Shown: positions 44,224-57,109, numbered from the stretch's first letter. The stretch is DNA of 64,000 nt from Siphonodentalium dalli (GCA_032622095.1 CP136061.1:219262373-219326372); one strand, 5' to 3'. Program-made: numbers and translations. The notes: generated by a model not told the origin, from the letters alone.

Positions 44224-44898
44224 GTCCACGCGAAAAAGTTATGTCAATGGCACCTTGATGGTTATTTCTTGTCCAGGTATATTCACCACTGTTGCGGGGA
44301 ATCATATTGTGACTGTCTGTGATGTTTATCAGAGCTTTCCCAATTTAGATGACAGGGATTTATGATTCATTTTAGAAAAAGAGTTTTGGTTATCAAGTTT
44401 TAATTAGTTATTGCATGCATGAACTTATAACCGCAATTTTGATAAACTGCCTCTCAAATAAGGCCGCGAATAAAGCCTGCACAAATATAGTGCACGGTCA
44501 TTCACAATGTTGTTCTCTGTCTGCTTAAGATGTTTACGTCAGTACGTGTGAACAACCCACGACAAGTCCATCTCTAAACTGATAAACGTCGTATGGTTCA
44601 TGGGAGTGCCTATGTATACAGAATTGAGTAAAGTTGTGACAAACATGTCTTTGTTAATTTTGGTGCCCCTAACTGATCTGATGGTGCTTTGGCGACTTTG
44701 CACTAAATAATTATAGCCGGATATACCTGTCTATATACCGATTTGGACAACATAATTGTAGTCCTCACATCAAGGAGATGCCAGTCTATAATAATTGTAC
44801 AAAAATATTTTCATAAAAAAAAATATTCCTCGACTGAGTCCATCCTGATCGACCTTTGATCTCTTACAACGGATTTACGGTGACAGCATTAATTTACT
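44224..44898. other. Intergenic stretch, nothing recognised
   Basis: No supported exon or element. Confidence 0.45.
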
Positions 44899-45035
44899 TT
44901 AAAGGTGGGTTATCTCTTACTCAACACGATTTATATATAGTTTCCTGAGTATGATATAATAAATATGAATCGAAGACCCCTGCCCGGAAACGCTCTATCA
45001 ATTAATATTGATTCTACATTTGGAATTTATTTCGT
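44899..45035. mobile_element. Family G single arm
   Basis: TTAAAGGTGGGTTATCTCTT through CCCCTGCCCGGAAACG and ATCAATTAATATTGATTC. The opposite arm is missing. Confidence 0.7.
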
Positions 45036-45309
45036 ATAAAATAACTCTCTGCCGTTCAATAATGGAGACATTTTGCGACCCGTAAACTTCAGAAAATATA
45101 TTTCTTTTCAGTAAGTTTAATAAGACATTAGGTTGTATGTGCCAGAATTTCTTATAAAAGGCATGTAGATGTGAATATAGTATTGCCAGCATTGCCGGTA
45201 CTTAAATTAAAATAATGTGAATAATTTATGAACTTACTGAACAATGAACATTCACAAAATAGGCACTAAGATATTATGATGAGTTAAGATGTGATAAATG
45301 ATGTACATA

Positions 45310-45830
45310 TGTTAATGAGTTAAAAATGCAACCACTTGAGGGCTACATGTGTCCCATATGCATGGCATAAGGGGTGTCGCTGGATTCTGTGTTATTTCAG
45401 TAGACCTCTACAAAATATTAAAAAACAGAGAGCCCAGAAATGGTGTCAAGCAGCATCTACCCTAACACAGAATCCATAGACCATGCACTCTCAGAAAATA
45501 TTCATATTGTACAACCTACATGCATGTGAAATAAAAACCTCTAACAGATTTCAAAGAAAACCACATGTCTACATACAGAATAACTACAAGAAATAGCCAG
45601 TTGGTGCCATGCTACCACATTAATATGCATTCAATAAATTACACTGGAATCACACAAATGCCCCCCAAGGGTTTGCATATGAAACCACCAACACGAGGGC
45701 GACAACCCTGAAATCCCATACAGCCCAGATGGTATCTCTGGGTTCTATGTTGTTTTAGTAGCCCTATACAAAGAGCCCACATATCAAATGGTGTCGAGCT
45801 GAATTTATATATTGAATTCTTTGTTTGCAA
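45310..45830. repeat. Diverged local duplication
   Basis: Blocks near 45375-45465 and 45725-45800 share TGGTGTCRAGC and an order of TTTCAGTAG/TTTTAGTAG then AGAGCCCA. Weak. Confidence 0.35.
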
Positions 45831-45930
45831 AGTCAACATCGAAGTTGCAACATGCTACAACGTATATATACAAAACAAACAATAGACAACATGTATGTAC
45901 ATCAATAAATTCATCCATCATATTATATGG

Positions 45931-46735
45931 TACTAGAAGGTGACCCGACTTCGTCCGGGCTTTGACCTTGAATTGTCCATTTTGAAGGTCAAGGTCAAGT
46001 GGGGTCACGATTTGACCAGTCCAAAAACACTGCCCGGGCAAAAGTACCCGAGAAACGTGCCCGTCGAAATCCATCCGGTTTTACCCGATTTGATCTTGAA
46101 TTGATCATTGTGAAGGTCAAGGTCTGGTCGGGGTCACGATTGGACCCGTCCAAAACAATCAGTGGACAAAAGTAACCCCACGTATCAAATTTCGTCGAAA
46201 TCCCATCAAAATTGGCGATTTGACCTTGAAGTTACCCGATTTCAAGGTCAAGGTCACGGCAAATGAATATGCTTATGAGACTTGCCATAAGAAAGTACCC
46301 CCACCCGTTTCCGAGATCTCGTCTGCGCATGCGCGAAGCTGGCGTCGCACGGGCTCGGCGACCCGATAAAATTCGTATCCGGGGCAAGATACATTCACAT
46401 AGCAAATTTCAAGTCGATAGCTTCACCCGTTTCCGAGATCTCGTCTGCGCATGCGCGAAGCTGGTGTCGCACGGGCTCGGCGACCCGATAAAATTCGTAT
46501 CCGGGGCAAGATACATTCACATAGCAAATTTCAAGTCGATAGCTCCACCCGTTTCCGAGATCTCGTCTGCGCATGCGCGAAGCGGGCGCCGCACGGGCTC
46601 GCCAATACGACAACGTTCACCGCCTGGTCAAACTACACACACGTACCAAGTTTCGTCCCGATCGGTCGAGAATCGTAGATTTGTATAAATGACAGACAGA
46701 CAGACAAACAAACAAACAGAGGTCTTCAAAATATA
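45931..46735 (+). repeat. Unclassified interspersed repeat, copy R2, with 118-bp tandem units
   Basis: Same start as R1 (ACTAGAAGGTGACCCGAC). Near its 3' part are three tandem units with CGTTTCCGAGATCTCGTCTG and GCGCATGCGCGAAGC, then a CAGA/CAAA run and GAGGTCTTCAAAATATATA. Tail to tail with R3. Confidence 0.7.
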
Positions 46736-46892
46736 TATGAGATTAATAATGACAAACAATACAAAACATGTATGTATACATCAATAAATTCTTCAATCAT
46801 ATTGTATGGTATTAATAATAAAGGCAAAATATGGCTAATACATTCTGGAATATGTTTCTTGGATGGTATATAAGTCATAAATATTTATTTTA

Positions 46893-46935
46893 TATATAGT
46901 CTCATATATATTTTGAAGACCTCTGTCTGTATGTT

Positions 46936-46971
<36 letters not shown>

Positions 46972-47335
46972 ATTTATACAAATCTACGATTCTCGACCGA
47001 TCGGGACGAAACTTGGTACGTGTGTGTAGTTTGACCAGGCGGTGAACGTTGTCGTATTGGCGAGCCCGTGCGGCGCCCGCTTCGCGCATGCGCAGACGAG
47101 ATCTCGGAAACGGGTGGAGCTATCGACTTGAAATTTGGTATGTGAATGTATCTTGCCCCGGATACGAATTGCATCGGGTCGCCGAACCCGTGCGACGCCA
47201 GCTTCGCGCATGCGCAGACCAGATCTCGGAAACGGGTAGAGCTATTGACTTGAAATTTGTTTTTTGAATAGCCCGGACAACAAAATTTGGTTTTTGAATA
47301 GCCCGGACAACGTCGGGCTCATCGGCTAGTATAAT
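46893..47335 (-). repeat. Unclassified interspersed repeat, copy R3, inverted
   Basis: TATATTTTGAAGACCTCTGT, a (CTGT)n run, two of the 118-bp units on the minus strand, and the end CCCGGACAACGTCGGGCTCA. It faces R2 across about 155 bp and could form a large hairpin. Confidence 0.7.
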
Positions 47336-47344
47336 ATAATACTA

Positions 47345-48385
47345 GCGTCATGGTAACTTTTTCAATGCCAATTTTAAGAAAATACTCACTCTTTTCAATG
47401 TACTAATATTTAGCAGCGACAACAATCTGTAGATTTTATTTTTGTTAGGATTTTCACAGTAATACTTCGGGATATAGATTTCTCGCAGATCCTTAAGTTC
47501 TGTACACAAAATAACAAAATGGTATTCATCACAGACATTTTCGCCACATAACGGGCTTTTCGTGTCTTTACGTGTACTTTTATTCCATCTGCATTGCTCC
47601 ACTGGTAGTCTGTGATTGACTATTCTAAATTTCAGTAAATAAGTAGCCAGGTGAGAAGGCATATATATACTAAGTATTGGCTCAATCTGACAGAATCCTT
47701 TATGTTTCGATAAAATATGGCACGGCTTGATGTAGACATATTTAGATTCCCGAAGAGGTAACTTGCGTGTTGTTCTATTAATTTCGCTTTCATGCGTTTC
47801 ATATCTGCCGTGCTTGGTGGTGAGTCTGGTGACTGATTCTGCCATGCATTTTCCATATTAACTTCGCGGAGCGTTTATTTGATAAAAGAAATCCATTTAA
47901 TCTTGTTTTGTAGTATGGCATCACTAACATTGAGATACCTGAGTAGAATGAATACATTCCTAGCTAATTCTGATCCTTCGTGCGATCCTAGTTTTTACCA
48001 ATATGATATTGCTCTGCACTTAATTTCGATCATTACGGGATATCTCCCCAATTCTGCATATATCATGTAGTTTGGTGTGCTAGACTTCGTTGTTGTGATA
48101 ATTTTGCAGAATTTAAGATGAATGGTCTCCAAAATTGAGCTTTCTCGAAACACCAAACTTCACCACCATAATTATTATATAAAGCATAATCGGCATGATC
48201 ATAGAATCAAACAATTTAAACATTATGTCTAGAGGCAACTGAAGCTTTCTTGTTCTGTTCAAAAGGCCATACATGGCTCTCGTGGCTGTATTCTGGGTCT
48301 GTTTAATCGATTGACAAAATCTACTCCAACAAAATCTACCCCAACACAGAATCATTAGACCACCCCTTGATGAATGCACAAACAT
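47345..48385 (-). pseudogene. LINE remnant, C-terminal part of a reverse-transcriptase polyprotein
   Basis: Minus strand. At about 48320-48150: NTATRAMYGLLNRTRKLQ and LDIMFKLFDSMIMPIMLY, the region after the RT domain in many LINEs. At about 47840-47350, across frame changes: LLKFRIVNHRLPVEQCRW, then a C/C/H/C cluster (CGENVCDEYHFVILC) and ELKDLREIYIPKYYCENP, the usual C-terminal end. The catalytic RT core is absent and frames are broken, so it is dead. The sequence differs from the LINE at 49659. Confidence 0.78.
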
Positions 48386-48682
48386 ATTTATAAGAGATAA
48401 AACAGATATCGGCTAATTCATGGGTGTAGATAAAATCCAATCAGAGAACTTCAAAATGTTTGAAATATTCTTTAAAATTTATGTCCACAATTTTTTTTAC
48501 TGCGATGTATATATCGCCTGTATATATATATTTGGCTATATAATTCCAGTCTGACACGCTCTTTAAACTGTAATCATGTACTGGACTAATAGTTTGCACC
48601 GTAGCTATTTATTTAATCAAGGGCGTGCACATGCAGTGTTAACACATCGGTGTGTGTTACATTTTGGGTGCAAAAAGAGTCA
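48386..48682. other. No recognised feature
   Basis: A/T-rich with an (AT) run near 48505-48540. Confidence 0.4.
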
Positions 48683-48986
48683 GGTTACTACGTTTTCAAC
48701 TTTTCGGTGAACAAAGACACGGACCAGTCTATCGCACGAAATTCGACAACTGTCTAAATGTCTATAGTTCATGGAAGTAAAAGTACACTTTAATGAATGA
48801 TTTTCGTCTGAAAGTTGATATAACTGCTAAGTGAATGAAAATTGCTATATGGCTGTCGTCTTTCATTTTTGTTTTTGCTACTCTCGTCACGTCTCGTGTC
48901 TGTTTATTTGCGCGCACTCAATGTCTCTTGTTGAATAGACTGGTTCCTGGTCGAAAGCTGCAAACATCTGAAAACGTATAGTAACC
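48683..48986. mobile_element. Short foldback element
   Basis: GGTTACTACGTTTTCA on the left and TGAAAACGTATAGTAACC on the right. Ends resemble family I, but the interior is unrelated and I find no clean target duplication. Confidence 0.55.
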
Positions 48987-49620
48987 TGACCTCTCCAGCC
49001 ATGCATACTAGTAGCCTATATACGCGGGTGACGTCATGCAGCCTCACTGCACGGAGCTTGATCTACATAATATATTATCCAAAGTAATCCTGTCCAACCC
49101 TGTGATATTCACAATGTAGGCCTATCTCGCCCTCTCGGGCTAGATGCATGTACTTAAAATGGGATTTGTGATATAGGTGTCTATGCATAGAGACAACACC
49201 GAGTATATGTGACTCAAAGTGTTCTTCATTTTCTAATCATTTTAATATAAGTACCCACATGACCGCCGTGTCGTCCAATACATGGGCTCAAACCAAGGAA
49301 AAGAAAGTGTCGATAAAACTAAAAATAAGCAAATATTTTCCGGCCGGGTGAGGTCATCCGACCCGCCCGCCCACCCCCCCCCCCACACCTACGGGTCGGA
49401 TTCAAATAATTAGTATAATAGAACTTGTGCGCTAAATTAATGTTGGTATTGGAAAATGGTACATGCGATGTAAATATACTGTTGTACACGGTTTACTGTT
49501 ATAGGCAAATGATACATTGTTATGGTATATTGAGTGATGTTCAACGTTTTTGTTTAGCGACATGTCACATATGAGGACTGGGACGAACTAGCACGACCCC
49601 TTCACTGGTATACGACAATC
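48987..49620. other. No recognised gene; C-rich run
   Basis: Includes a C-rich run near 49370-49385. Confidence 0.4.
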
Positions 49621-49658
49621 GTTAATCGTAAAGTGTTAATATAATGGCTGGTGAGCCT

Positions 49659-51697
49659 GAGTGTGAACCCATTGTTATATCGGAAAATCTTAACGCAATT
49701 GGTAGCTTGAAATGTAATAAAGCACCAGGGCATGATTCTATATCCAGTGAACATCTTCGAAGCTATTCCGATGGACTAATCCAGTGTCTTTGTATTCTTT
49801 TTAACTCTCTTCTCAAGTTTGACTGGATTCCCCCGGAGATGAAACTAGGCGTGATCATTCCTCTTTATAAAGGACACCAAAGCCACCAATATTACCCGAC
49901 AGTTACAGAGCGATAACGCTTCTATCTGTCATCTACAAGCTCTTTGAGACAATTCTTCTGAAACGCATACTTAGCAGTGATAAGGTCAAAGATTTCCCTC
50001 ATAATCTTCAGTGTGGCTTCCAGAAAGGTTTAGGATGTAATATGACTTCATTTATTCTGCAAGAAGCCATATCGTACGCAAAAGACCACGATTCTCGTAT
50101 ATTTGCTGCGTTCTTAGATTCCAACAAAGCCTTCGACCGCGTGTGGCATATTGGACTCCTTTATAAGTTCATACAACTAGGCTTCCCGCGGAAATTTGTT
50201 AGATTGCTGTCAAACATTCACGAGGACATAGAAAGCGTTATTCTATATAATGGTAACGTCTCAGAGAAGTTCAGCATCGGACAAGGAACAAGGCAAGGAA
50301 GCGTGCTCTCACCTTTCTGTTATCTTACCTACATAAACGACCTTCTGATCGACCTGAACAAATCACAGTTCGGACTGAGTGTTAGTTCTATTCCATGTGC
50401 AACACCAACGACCGCCGACGATATAGCAATTCTCGCCCTTACCAAGCAAGGACTTGACTCTCTTGTAAATATCTGCTTTGACTACAGCGTTCGTTGGAGA
50501 TTTGGATTTTCATGTGTGAAAAGCAAGGTAGTCGTATTCAACGAGTCCAGGTCATTATATGATCGTAAAAATCGTCGCTGGATACTCGGGCCTGATTCGC
50601 TGCAAGAAGACAAGGGGTGCGTTCACCTTGGCTTGTGTCAGGAAAAATTCGCAAGTAGCTCCTCGTTTGCTTCAGACGTCGCAGCAAAACTTAGGAAAAC
50701 CTTCTTCTCTATGATTGGCAATGACTCTCTTAAATACGCTACTCCTCTGACAACGAACCACATGTTACGGACCGTTGTCCTACCCAAATCATTATACGGC
50801 ACGGAAATCACATCACTTCAAACACAATCATCTGTTAACATAATAGAACGTTCTCTGCGCACGTGTGTAAAATACTCGCAGCAATTACCAAAACGCACAA
50901 GTACTGATATTGCGCTTGGATTAGTAGGACAACTTCCTGTTCAACGAGAAATACATATCCGCAAACTGTGCTTTCTGGGGCAGTTGATTCACCTTCCTCC
51001 TGGACATCAAACTCCGCTTAAACTATTTATTTTCAAAGCACACCTGTATCGTCTATTTCGTCGCCCAGCTTCCGGATTTGTTTCTGATGTTTTCCCTCTA
51101 CTTGAACAGTATGGACTCATGGTGCACGTTGACAACTTTCTACTCCACGGGAACTTCCCTGATCACAAGTCATGGAAGACAATCGTTAAAAGTGTTGTAA
51201 AGATAACGTACACGACACAGTGGAAAGCAAATATTTCCAACGAAAGAAGGTTTTCTATTGTCAAACATGTTCTCCGTGACCCCCTATCCGGATGGAAAAT
51301 ATGGAGACTCTTTCAATGTCACCCAAACGCAGCTGATAAATTCTATAACTTGGCCAAACTTCTCAACAAAACAACCTACCCAAATAACTTGACCTGCCAC
51401 CAGTGTTATAAAGCATACGACAACGAACTTGATCACTTAATGTTCTGCTGTACAGCCCACGCAATTCTGATGTTAAGGAACCAGTTATGGGGGACAATAC
51501 TAAATCATAACGGCGTTTCAGTGTTCCTCTACTTGGACGGCTTACCTAAAAATGAATTTCTAGCAATCCTGCTTGGGACCGAGGATCCGTACTTAACATA
51601 TCCCATTCAGAAATGCCACAACCTGATTATCGAGGTGTCATCATCTTTTCTTCTGACAATGTCCAGACTGGTGTCAAATACATATCAACTGATATGA
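49659..51697 (+). pseudogene. LINE reverse transcriptase with C-terminal zinc knuckle, frameshifted
   Basis: Segment 1 (to about 49870) has SLKCNKAPGHDSISSEHL and MKLGVIIPLYKG, the start of a non-LTR RT domain. A one-base shift near 49872 moves the frame; AITLLSVIYKLFE then continues. From 50042 a 551-residue open frame holds the RT core: FLDSNKAFDRVWH (catalytic Asp), GQGTRQGSVLSP, and TADDIAIL in place of the usual YADD. The C-terminal part has a C-x2-C-x9-H-x3-C knuckle (CHQCYKAY...HLMFC). An endonuclease domain is missing because of 5' truncation. The family is non-LTR retrotransposon; I do not assign the clade. The long intact frame suggests a fairly recent insertion. Confidence 0.88.
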
Positions 51698-51759
51698 CAA
51701 TGTCAGGATACAAGCCAAACTTCTGAATTAACATTAGAACCTAATGCATGTAATATTTT

Positions 51760-52330
51760 CTGTAGTGTTGCTCCTCATTTGATCACACGGTTGTGATATA
51801 CATATCTATATATATTTTTTGTGTGTGTGTGCAGGCTAACACATATATATATAATTTATTTTCTAAATAGTATATGGTGCCTAACTATTATCATAACAAC
51901 CTCACGCATGTGAGGTGTTCTTTAGTGACGCCCGTCACTCGACGGCTATATGGGTGATGGATACATGCATCTGCTTTGTGCACCAAACATGTGTATCATC
52001 TGTTTTCTAAATTATCTAAGTATACTATACATAACGAATAATGTCATGACCTCTCGCATGTGAGATATTCCTTGGTGATGCCCACCAGCGATCACACGGA
52101 TGCGATATATGTAAATTTATTTTCTGCACCCAACATATATATAATGTGGTATTCTAATTAGTCTATGCATGCATAACATTGGATCACCATAATAATCTCA
52201 CGCATGTGAGATATTGCTTAGTGACGATCATCGACCACACGGGTGTGATATATGTAACTTCGTTCTGCGTATCCATTTTATGTATAATTTGTTTTATAAA
52301 TAGTCTATATTTCGAGTTATACGTTCAGCA
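51760..52330. repeat. LINE 3' tail repeats, about 145 bp period
   Basis: Three clear units start near 51899, 52050 and 52194 with CTCACGCATGTGAG or variants, followed by a TTAGTGACG block and ACACGGxTGxGATATATGT. A partial unit precedes them. Each unit opens with a perfect small hairpin. Confidence 0.78.
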
Positions 52331-52540
52331 CTCGAGAACACGAGTACTATGTTTACATTGTATTTACAATTATACACCATTCGCATGTGATCATTATAAC
52401 GTCACATGTCTATATTTATACATTGAGTTCATGTGCTTGTGATTTGATCTCTTGATTTATGTACAACATATTTGTAAATGACCATGTACAAATTATATCT
52501 CTCCTCAAAAGGAGGCAATAAAGAATATATATGCTCTATA

Positions 52541-53300
52541 GGGGCGCCTGTGGCGCATAAGATACTATGGGTGGCGGGATGGGGTGGTGGGTGGGTAACT
52601 AACCTCTATACTCTAATGATCGAGGGGCGCCTGCGGCGCATAAGATACTTATACCTATTATTTATAATACACCTTTACTGGTTTTGAACAACCCTTGTCT
52701 ATTGTGTCGTTTTCCAGTGGTGATAACAGGCCACTAAATTAATTATGCTGGTGAGTTGACCATGCGTACGCCCGCGTGACCCATATAATTCACATAAATC
52801 ATCGTAAAACCCAATTTTCCTGAAATTCAAGATGGCCGTCAATATCACGTGACTTATAAGGGGCGGAGCAGGGTCGTATGTCCCCCTGCAGGTATATATA
52901 CATATGGGTATGGTTATATTATATATATCTATACTAGTATTTGGAATTGTACCTATCAGAGAATATTCAAGCAACCAAAGCACGAGCCCAACAAAGTGCG
53001 CCATTGTATCCCATTTTGCTACAAATAGGTGGCAACTTGCATACATCCAAAAGATGGACGCCAAGGTCACCTGACCTATTTTATGTCCAAAGTGGGTTCA
53101 TATAGGTTACTCCCGTGTACCTTACTGTCGACATCGTATAATTGGGTTGAATATTATAAAACAAACAACACACCCATTCATACCCACACAAACTGTACAT
53201 ATACAGGCAAATAGCCACTAATCCAAGATGGCCGCCAATGTCACGTGACCTTGGTGGGCGTGTCCACGGCGGCATTCGACAAGGTATACCTATGTCTATA
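52541..53300. repeat. Further paired repeats in the LINE 3' tail
   Basis: GGGGCGCCTGTGGCGCATAA at 52541 recurs with one change at about 52624. CAAGATGGCCGTCAATATCA at 52827 recurs as CAAGATGGCCGCCAATGTCA near 53224. Confidence 0.7.
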
Positions 53301-53479
53301 TACATGTGAAGTTTCAACTAATTATATTAGAAACTGCTTGAGATATAATGTATTACCCATATATACCTGAAATACATGGATATATGTACAGGATGCGTGG
53401 CACTGGGGGCTACGCCTGTGGTGGCAGGTGGCAGCGAAAGAGTTAATCGTAAAGTGTTAATATAATGGCTGGTGAGCCT

Positions 53480-56356
53480 CTCCGGTTAAAACGTATAGAC
53501 TAACTTATCCAGGATATCATTCTAAAATTCTATAATATACATGTCAGTTTTGAAATGCGAGTTATGAATAATGATTGCGAACAAGAATCTCTGTACAATC
53601 TATCATCGTGACATGCAGCGACCACGCTTCGTGTACTTTATGGGTCTATATATAGTTATACCTCATGAAGATGGTGAATCATATGGACTTGGGATAAGCA
53701 ATACAATAACGTTGCATTGCGTTCGCGCTTATATTTTAAATATATGTCCTTATATAATGTGTAAATATATAGTTCAATATCGGGATAATAATGCATTGAA
53801 TTATCGTGTAAACCGCGTTCCGTATATGCATGCGTAATGGTATTGTCGACAAATCTATATAGAGAGGTCACAAATTAAAAATAAAACGCGAATTTACTCG
53901 AAAAGATGCATTGCAGATTAATCCGCCACCGTCGCGTTCAGTTTTATTATTCTAACCAGTATCTTTATCACAATTCCCCCAAACTTGGATAGCATTATCA
54001 CAGTTTTGGGGAATCTGTTGACCTTTTCGCAGAAAGAAACAAACAAACAATGAGTGACCACTTCACCATTGAGCAATATAAGGTGTGCTTTGTATAGTGC
54101 CGGAACAAATAATCGTTTCTTACCGAAATGGTCATGTCACGATTGAGATATCTCTCAACTCTTGTATATATAAAACATTCTATGTGATTTTCGACCTTGC
54201 TGATGTGGTTGGACTTCATGGACATAGATCAAGAGATTGGGATGGTTGAATCTACCACGATCTAACCATGCACCTCGACTATGGGGCCTTTGTTAAAAAG
54301 GAAGATCTTTCACTAAGAGTTGAGTATGAACATGGATTCCAAGTGTGAGATATAGAACAGAACAACTCAATTCACTTCATACGAAAATTGCATACCGTAT
54401 AACCCATTAAAGCTGCAAGACAGACTTCTGTCCCCTCGCTATACGTTGGTCTCACAGCAAACTGCCATTCTGGACTCCTCGACCTGTGACCTCTGGGGCC
54501 AAGCTGAAACGGTGACGGAATCTGACGAGGTTTGCCGAATGAGCAAACATACATTAGGCGAAACTTTAGTTTCCACATGCAGGGTCCCAGAAATATGGGG
54601 ACATAGATTCATTGAAATTTTTCTGAAATATTAACCCCAAACCATGTAGACAATATATATGCCTGATATGAGTACACAATAGGCTCTCGGAATTTAATAC
54701 ATAATGTCCATATTATTATTTTGGGTACCAGATTTTGATCACTTAGGTTGGTTCAAAGGCCTCTGGCTTCCAACATCAATACGAACACATTTCAAACGTT
54801 CACCGTTTGCATTTCCAGAAAATAAATTTTAATGCAGATGACATGTTTTTGGAGCTAAAAAAATTATCCAGTATCTAGGATGAGGCCAAGGTAACTTGCA
54901 CTTAATTTTTCATAAGTCTAGGGCACCTTCTAAAAGTACACAAATTCATATGCAACCTTGTCTCGATATATGGATGGTGCCAGAAACCACAGGCACTTTA
55001 TATTAATAAATTTACCCCTATATATATCATTAGAAACTGTGGAGACAGTGGAGTGATAAGGGGTTGTTATGCAATATCATTTTGCGGCGATGTGGACCAC
55101 ATATCCATATTCACGGAGTCATGCCCATTAAAATTATATATGGCACGGTTGGCACCCCATGCAATACATCAACAGTAACTGCACTGTCAGTGGTACCTTC
55201 ATACACGATTGGGAGAGAAGCGAAAGAACTTACATAATTGGCTGAAATATTGACAGTCTAAATAAAATTAGACGTGTTTCACTTCAATCAACTTACATTT
55301 AATTTGAACGATTTCTGATGAAAAACATTACCGCTGGCAACCATCTTGGATAATGCTCTTTGCATGACTAAATCCTTCGGGACTCTCCGCAAGTTGAGCT
55401 ACAGTGTCATTTACACGTTTAGTTGATAGTAACGAGACGGAGTCTGGATATTTATCAGACTGAAGTATTGGGTGTCTGAGTCTGAGGCTGTCTGCATGAG
55501 CCGCTGTCTCTGATAGTAAATAGCTGTTATAATTGTCATATGTATTGGGAGTATCTTGGGATAACAGCAGAAATTGACAATGATCCCCTGTTCCCCAATA
55601 TTCTTTACTTGGACGGTTAAATATGTATATGTAGATGCCCACCCCCCGAACACCACCGCCCTCCCCACTGGGCACAAAATCGTGTGTGGATGAAAACTTA
55701 TATTAACCAAAGTTGACAATATGTATTGGCACTGTGATGAACAGATTTGTACGCGCGGTACTCCGTACAGTTCAAGTGTATTCGTTTATACCGGGTACAA
55801 ATACCGATTTCACAAGTCGTGCATGTAAACAGAAAAGACAAATATACGTGGGGCAGATATATAAGTTGTGCGATGATTACAGCAACGGTAATCCGATTCT
55901 CGTAAAATTTGATTATGGTATGTACTCATGAATATCTTGGACGAGATCGAAACCACCCTGTCGAATTTTATAAGCCATAATCCAAATTTTCTTCAAATGA
56001 TTGTATTTATTGTAAGTGTATATTTTAATGTCCATAGAGGGGAAATAAATACTGTTTACGGTGCCGCTGATCTGACCAATTTTTTCACAGGAATGTCAGT
56101 TCCTTACACCGGTAAAATTAGGTGACATGCTTTTGAACAGAATACGATATTTCTAAAACATATATTAAATCAATCTATAACTGAATCCCCAGTAAAAGCA
56201 TATATAGAACTTTAAAGCTAATACCATAATCGTTGTACACTCAGGGGATTATAAGTTCAAGTAGATTAATTTTGGTTGGGAAAAATGCTTTTGTCTCGAA
56301 AACCAGGAAGTGTCGTTTTAAAGAAAGTGTTCAAATTGCATTATACAAATCTTTTC
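53480..56356. other. Intergenic stretch, nothing recognised
   Basis: Small chance frames, A/T-rich, no splice-bounded exon, no paired inverted repeat that I could find. Confidence 0.45.
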
Positions 56357-56497
56357 CCACAAAACAAACAAGCACATGTACGTGCACAATATAAGTGGTC
56401 TAACTTTTCCATGAATCCATAAGTTAAAGGAAGATAAAGTTTCTGGGAACAAAATCCTGTGACCAGCTATGTTAAAATTAGCCAACTCTGCGCCACA

Positions 56498-56770
56498 CTA
56501 ACCATTTCATGACGGGATCCGGCTGCGCTTGCGCAGCATTAAATATTCTGTGGCAGAGCATCTTATATATGCGAGTATCCCATATATAGGCAGCCTCACA
56601 TATATATAAGATAATGCACTGGCAAGGTCAAGTTAAATAATGTTACGACAATGTATTCTCATATACCGGTATACGCGAGGCTCCCTATGGGAGACTCGCA
56701 TATATGAGAGAATGCATTGGCACAGGGTTTTCGCAAAATTTCAGGAAACTCCCAGTCATGGGAAGGTTAT
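56498..56770. mobile_element. Family A element in triplication unit 1
   Basis: CTAACCATTTCATGACGGG to CAGTCATGGGAAGGTTAT. Two hairpins; the first has an altered loop (GTATCCCATATATAGGC). Confidence 0.82.
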
Positions 56771-56825
56771 ATCAACATCTTTGTGTTTACCCTAACGAAA
56801 CATAACAAGAAACTCTCCATTACAG

Positions 56826-56966
56826 TAATGCCCAAAGTAATTAATCACTTAACCACAGCAGAAGTATGGGTAATTTTTCAGGATTTAGTCGGAAATATGG
56901 CTTGTTGCCATTCATCGGAACGCTCTCGCCGAGAGCTTTCCGATGAATGGCAACAAGCCATATTTT
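56826..56966. mobile_element. Family F palindrome, cut at the unit 1 junction
   Basis: Left arm CAGTAATGCCCAAAGTAAT, centre CTCTCGCCGAGAGC, and the right arm stops at GCCATATTT where unit 2 begins. An identical cut copy is at about 57438-57578. Confidence 0.8.
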
Positions 56967-57109
56967 CCACAAAACAAACAAGCACATGTACTTGCACAAT
57001 ATAAGTGGTCTAACTTTTCCATGAATCCATAACTTAAAGGAAGATAAAGGTTCTGGGAAAAAAATTCTGTGACCAGCTATATGTTAAAATTAGCCAACTC
57101 TGCGCCACA

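Larger units (their letters stand above)
49659..53441 (+). mobile_element. 5'-truncated LINE bounded by a 38-bp target duplication
   Basis: The 38 bp at 49621-49658 and 53442-53479 are identical (GTTAATCGTAAAGTGTTAAT then ATAATGGCTGGTGAGCCT). The copied host DNA supplies the ATGGCT that seems to open the reading frame. The element begins inside the region before the RT domain, has one frameshift, and carries about 1.7 kb of 3' non-coding DNA with repeats. No poly-A; the end is GGTGGCAGCGAAAG. Confidence 0.85.

Noticed and set aside
46263-47211. Open frames rich in Arg on both strands
   Set aside because: They follow the 118-bp tandem units of repeats R2 and R3.
49644-49916. Separate small gene starting MAGEPECEP
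   Set aside because: The start codon lies in the LINE target duplication and the rest is the frameshifted start of the RT region.
56717-57004. Identical open frames of 95 codons in the triplicated region
   Set aside because: They run through family A and family F non-coding elements and are repeated only because the unit is.
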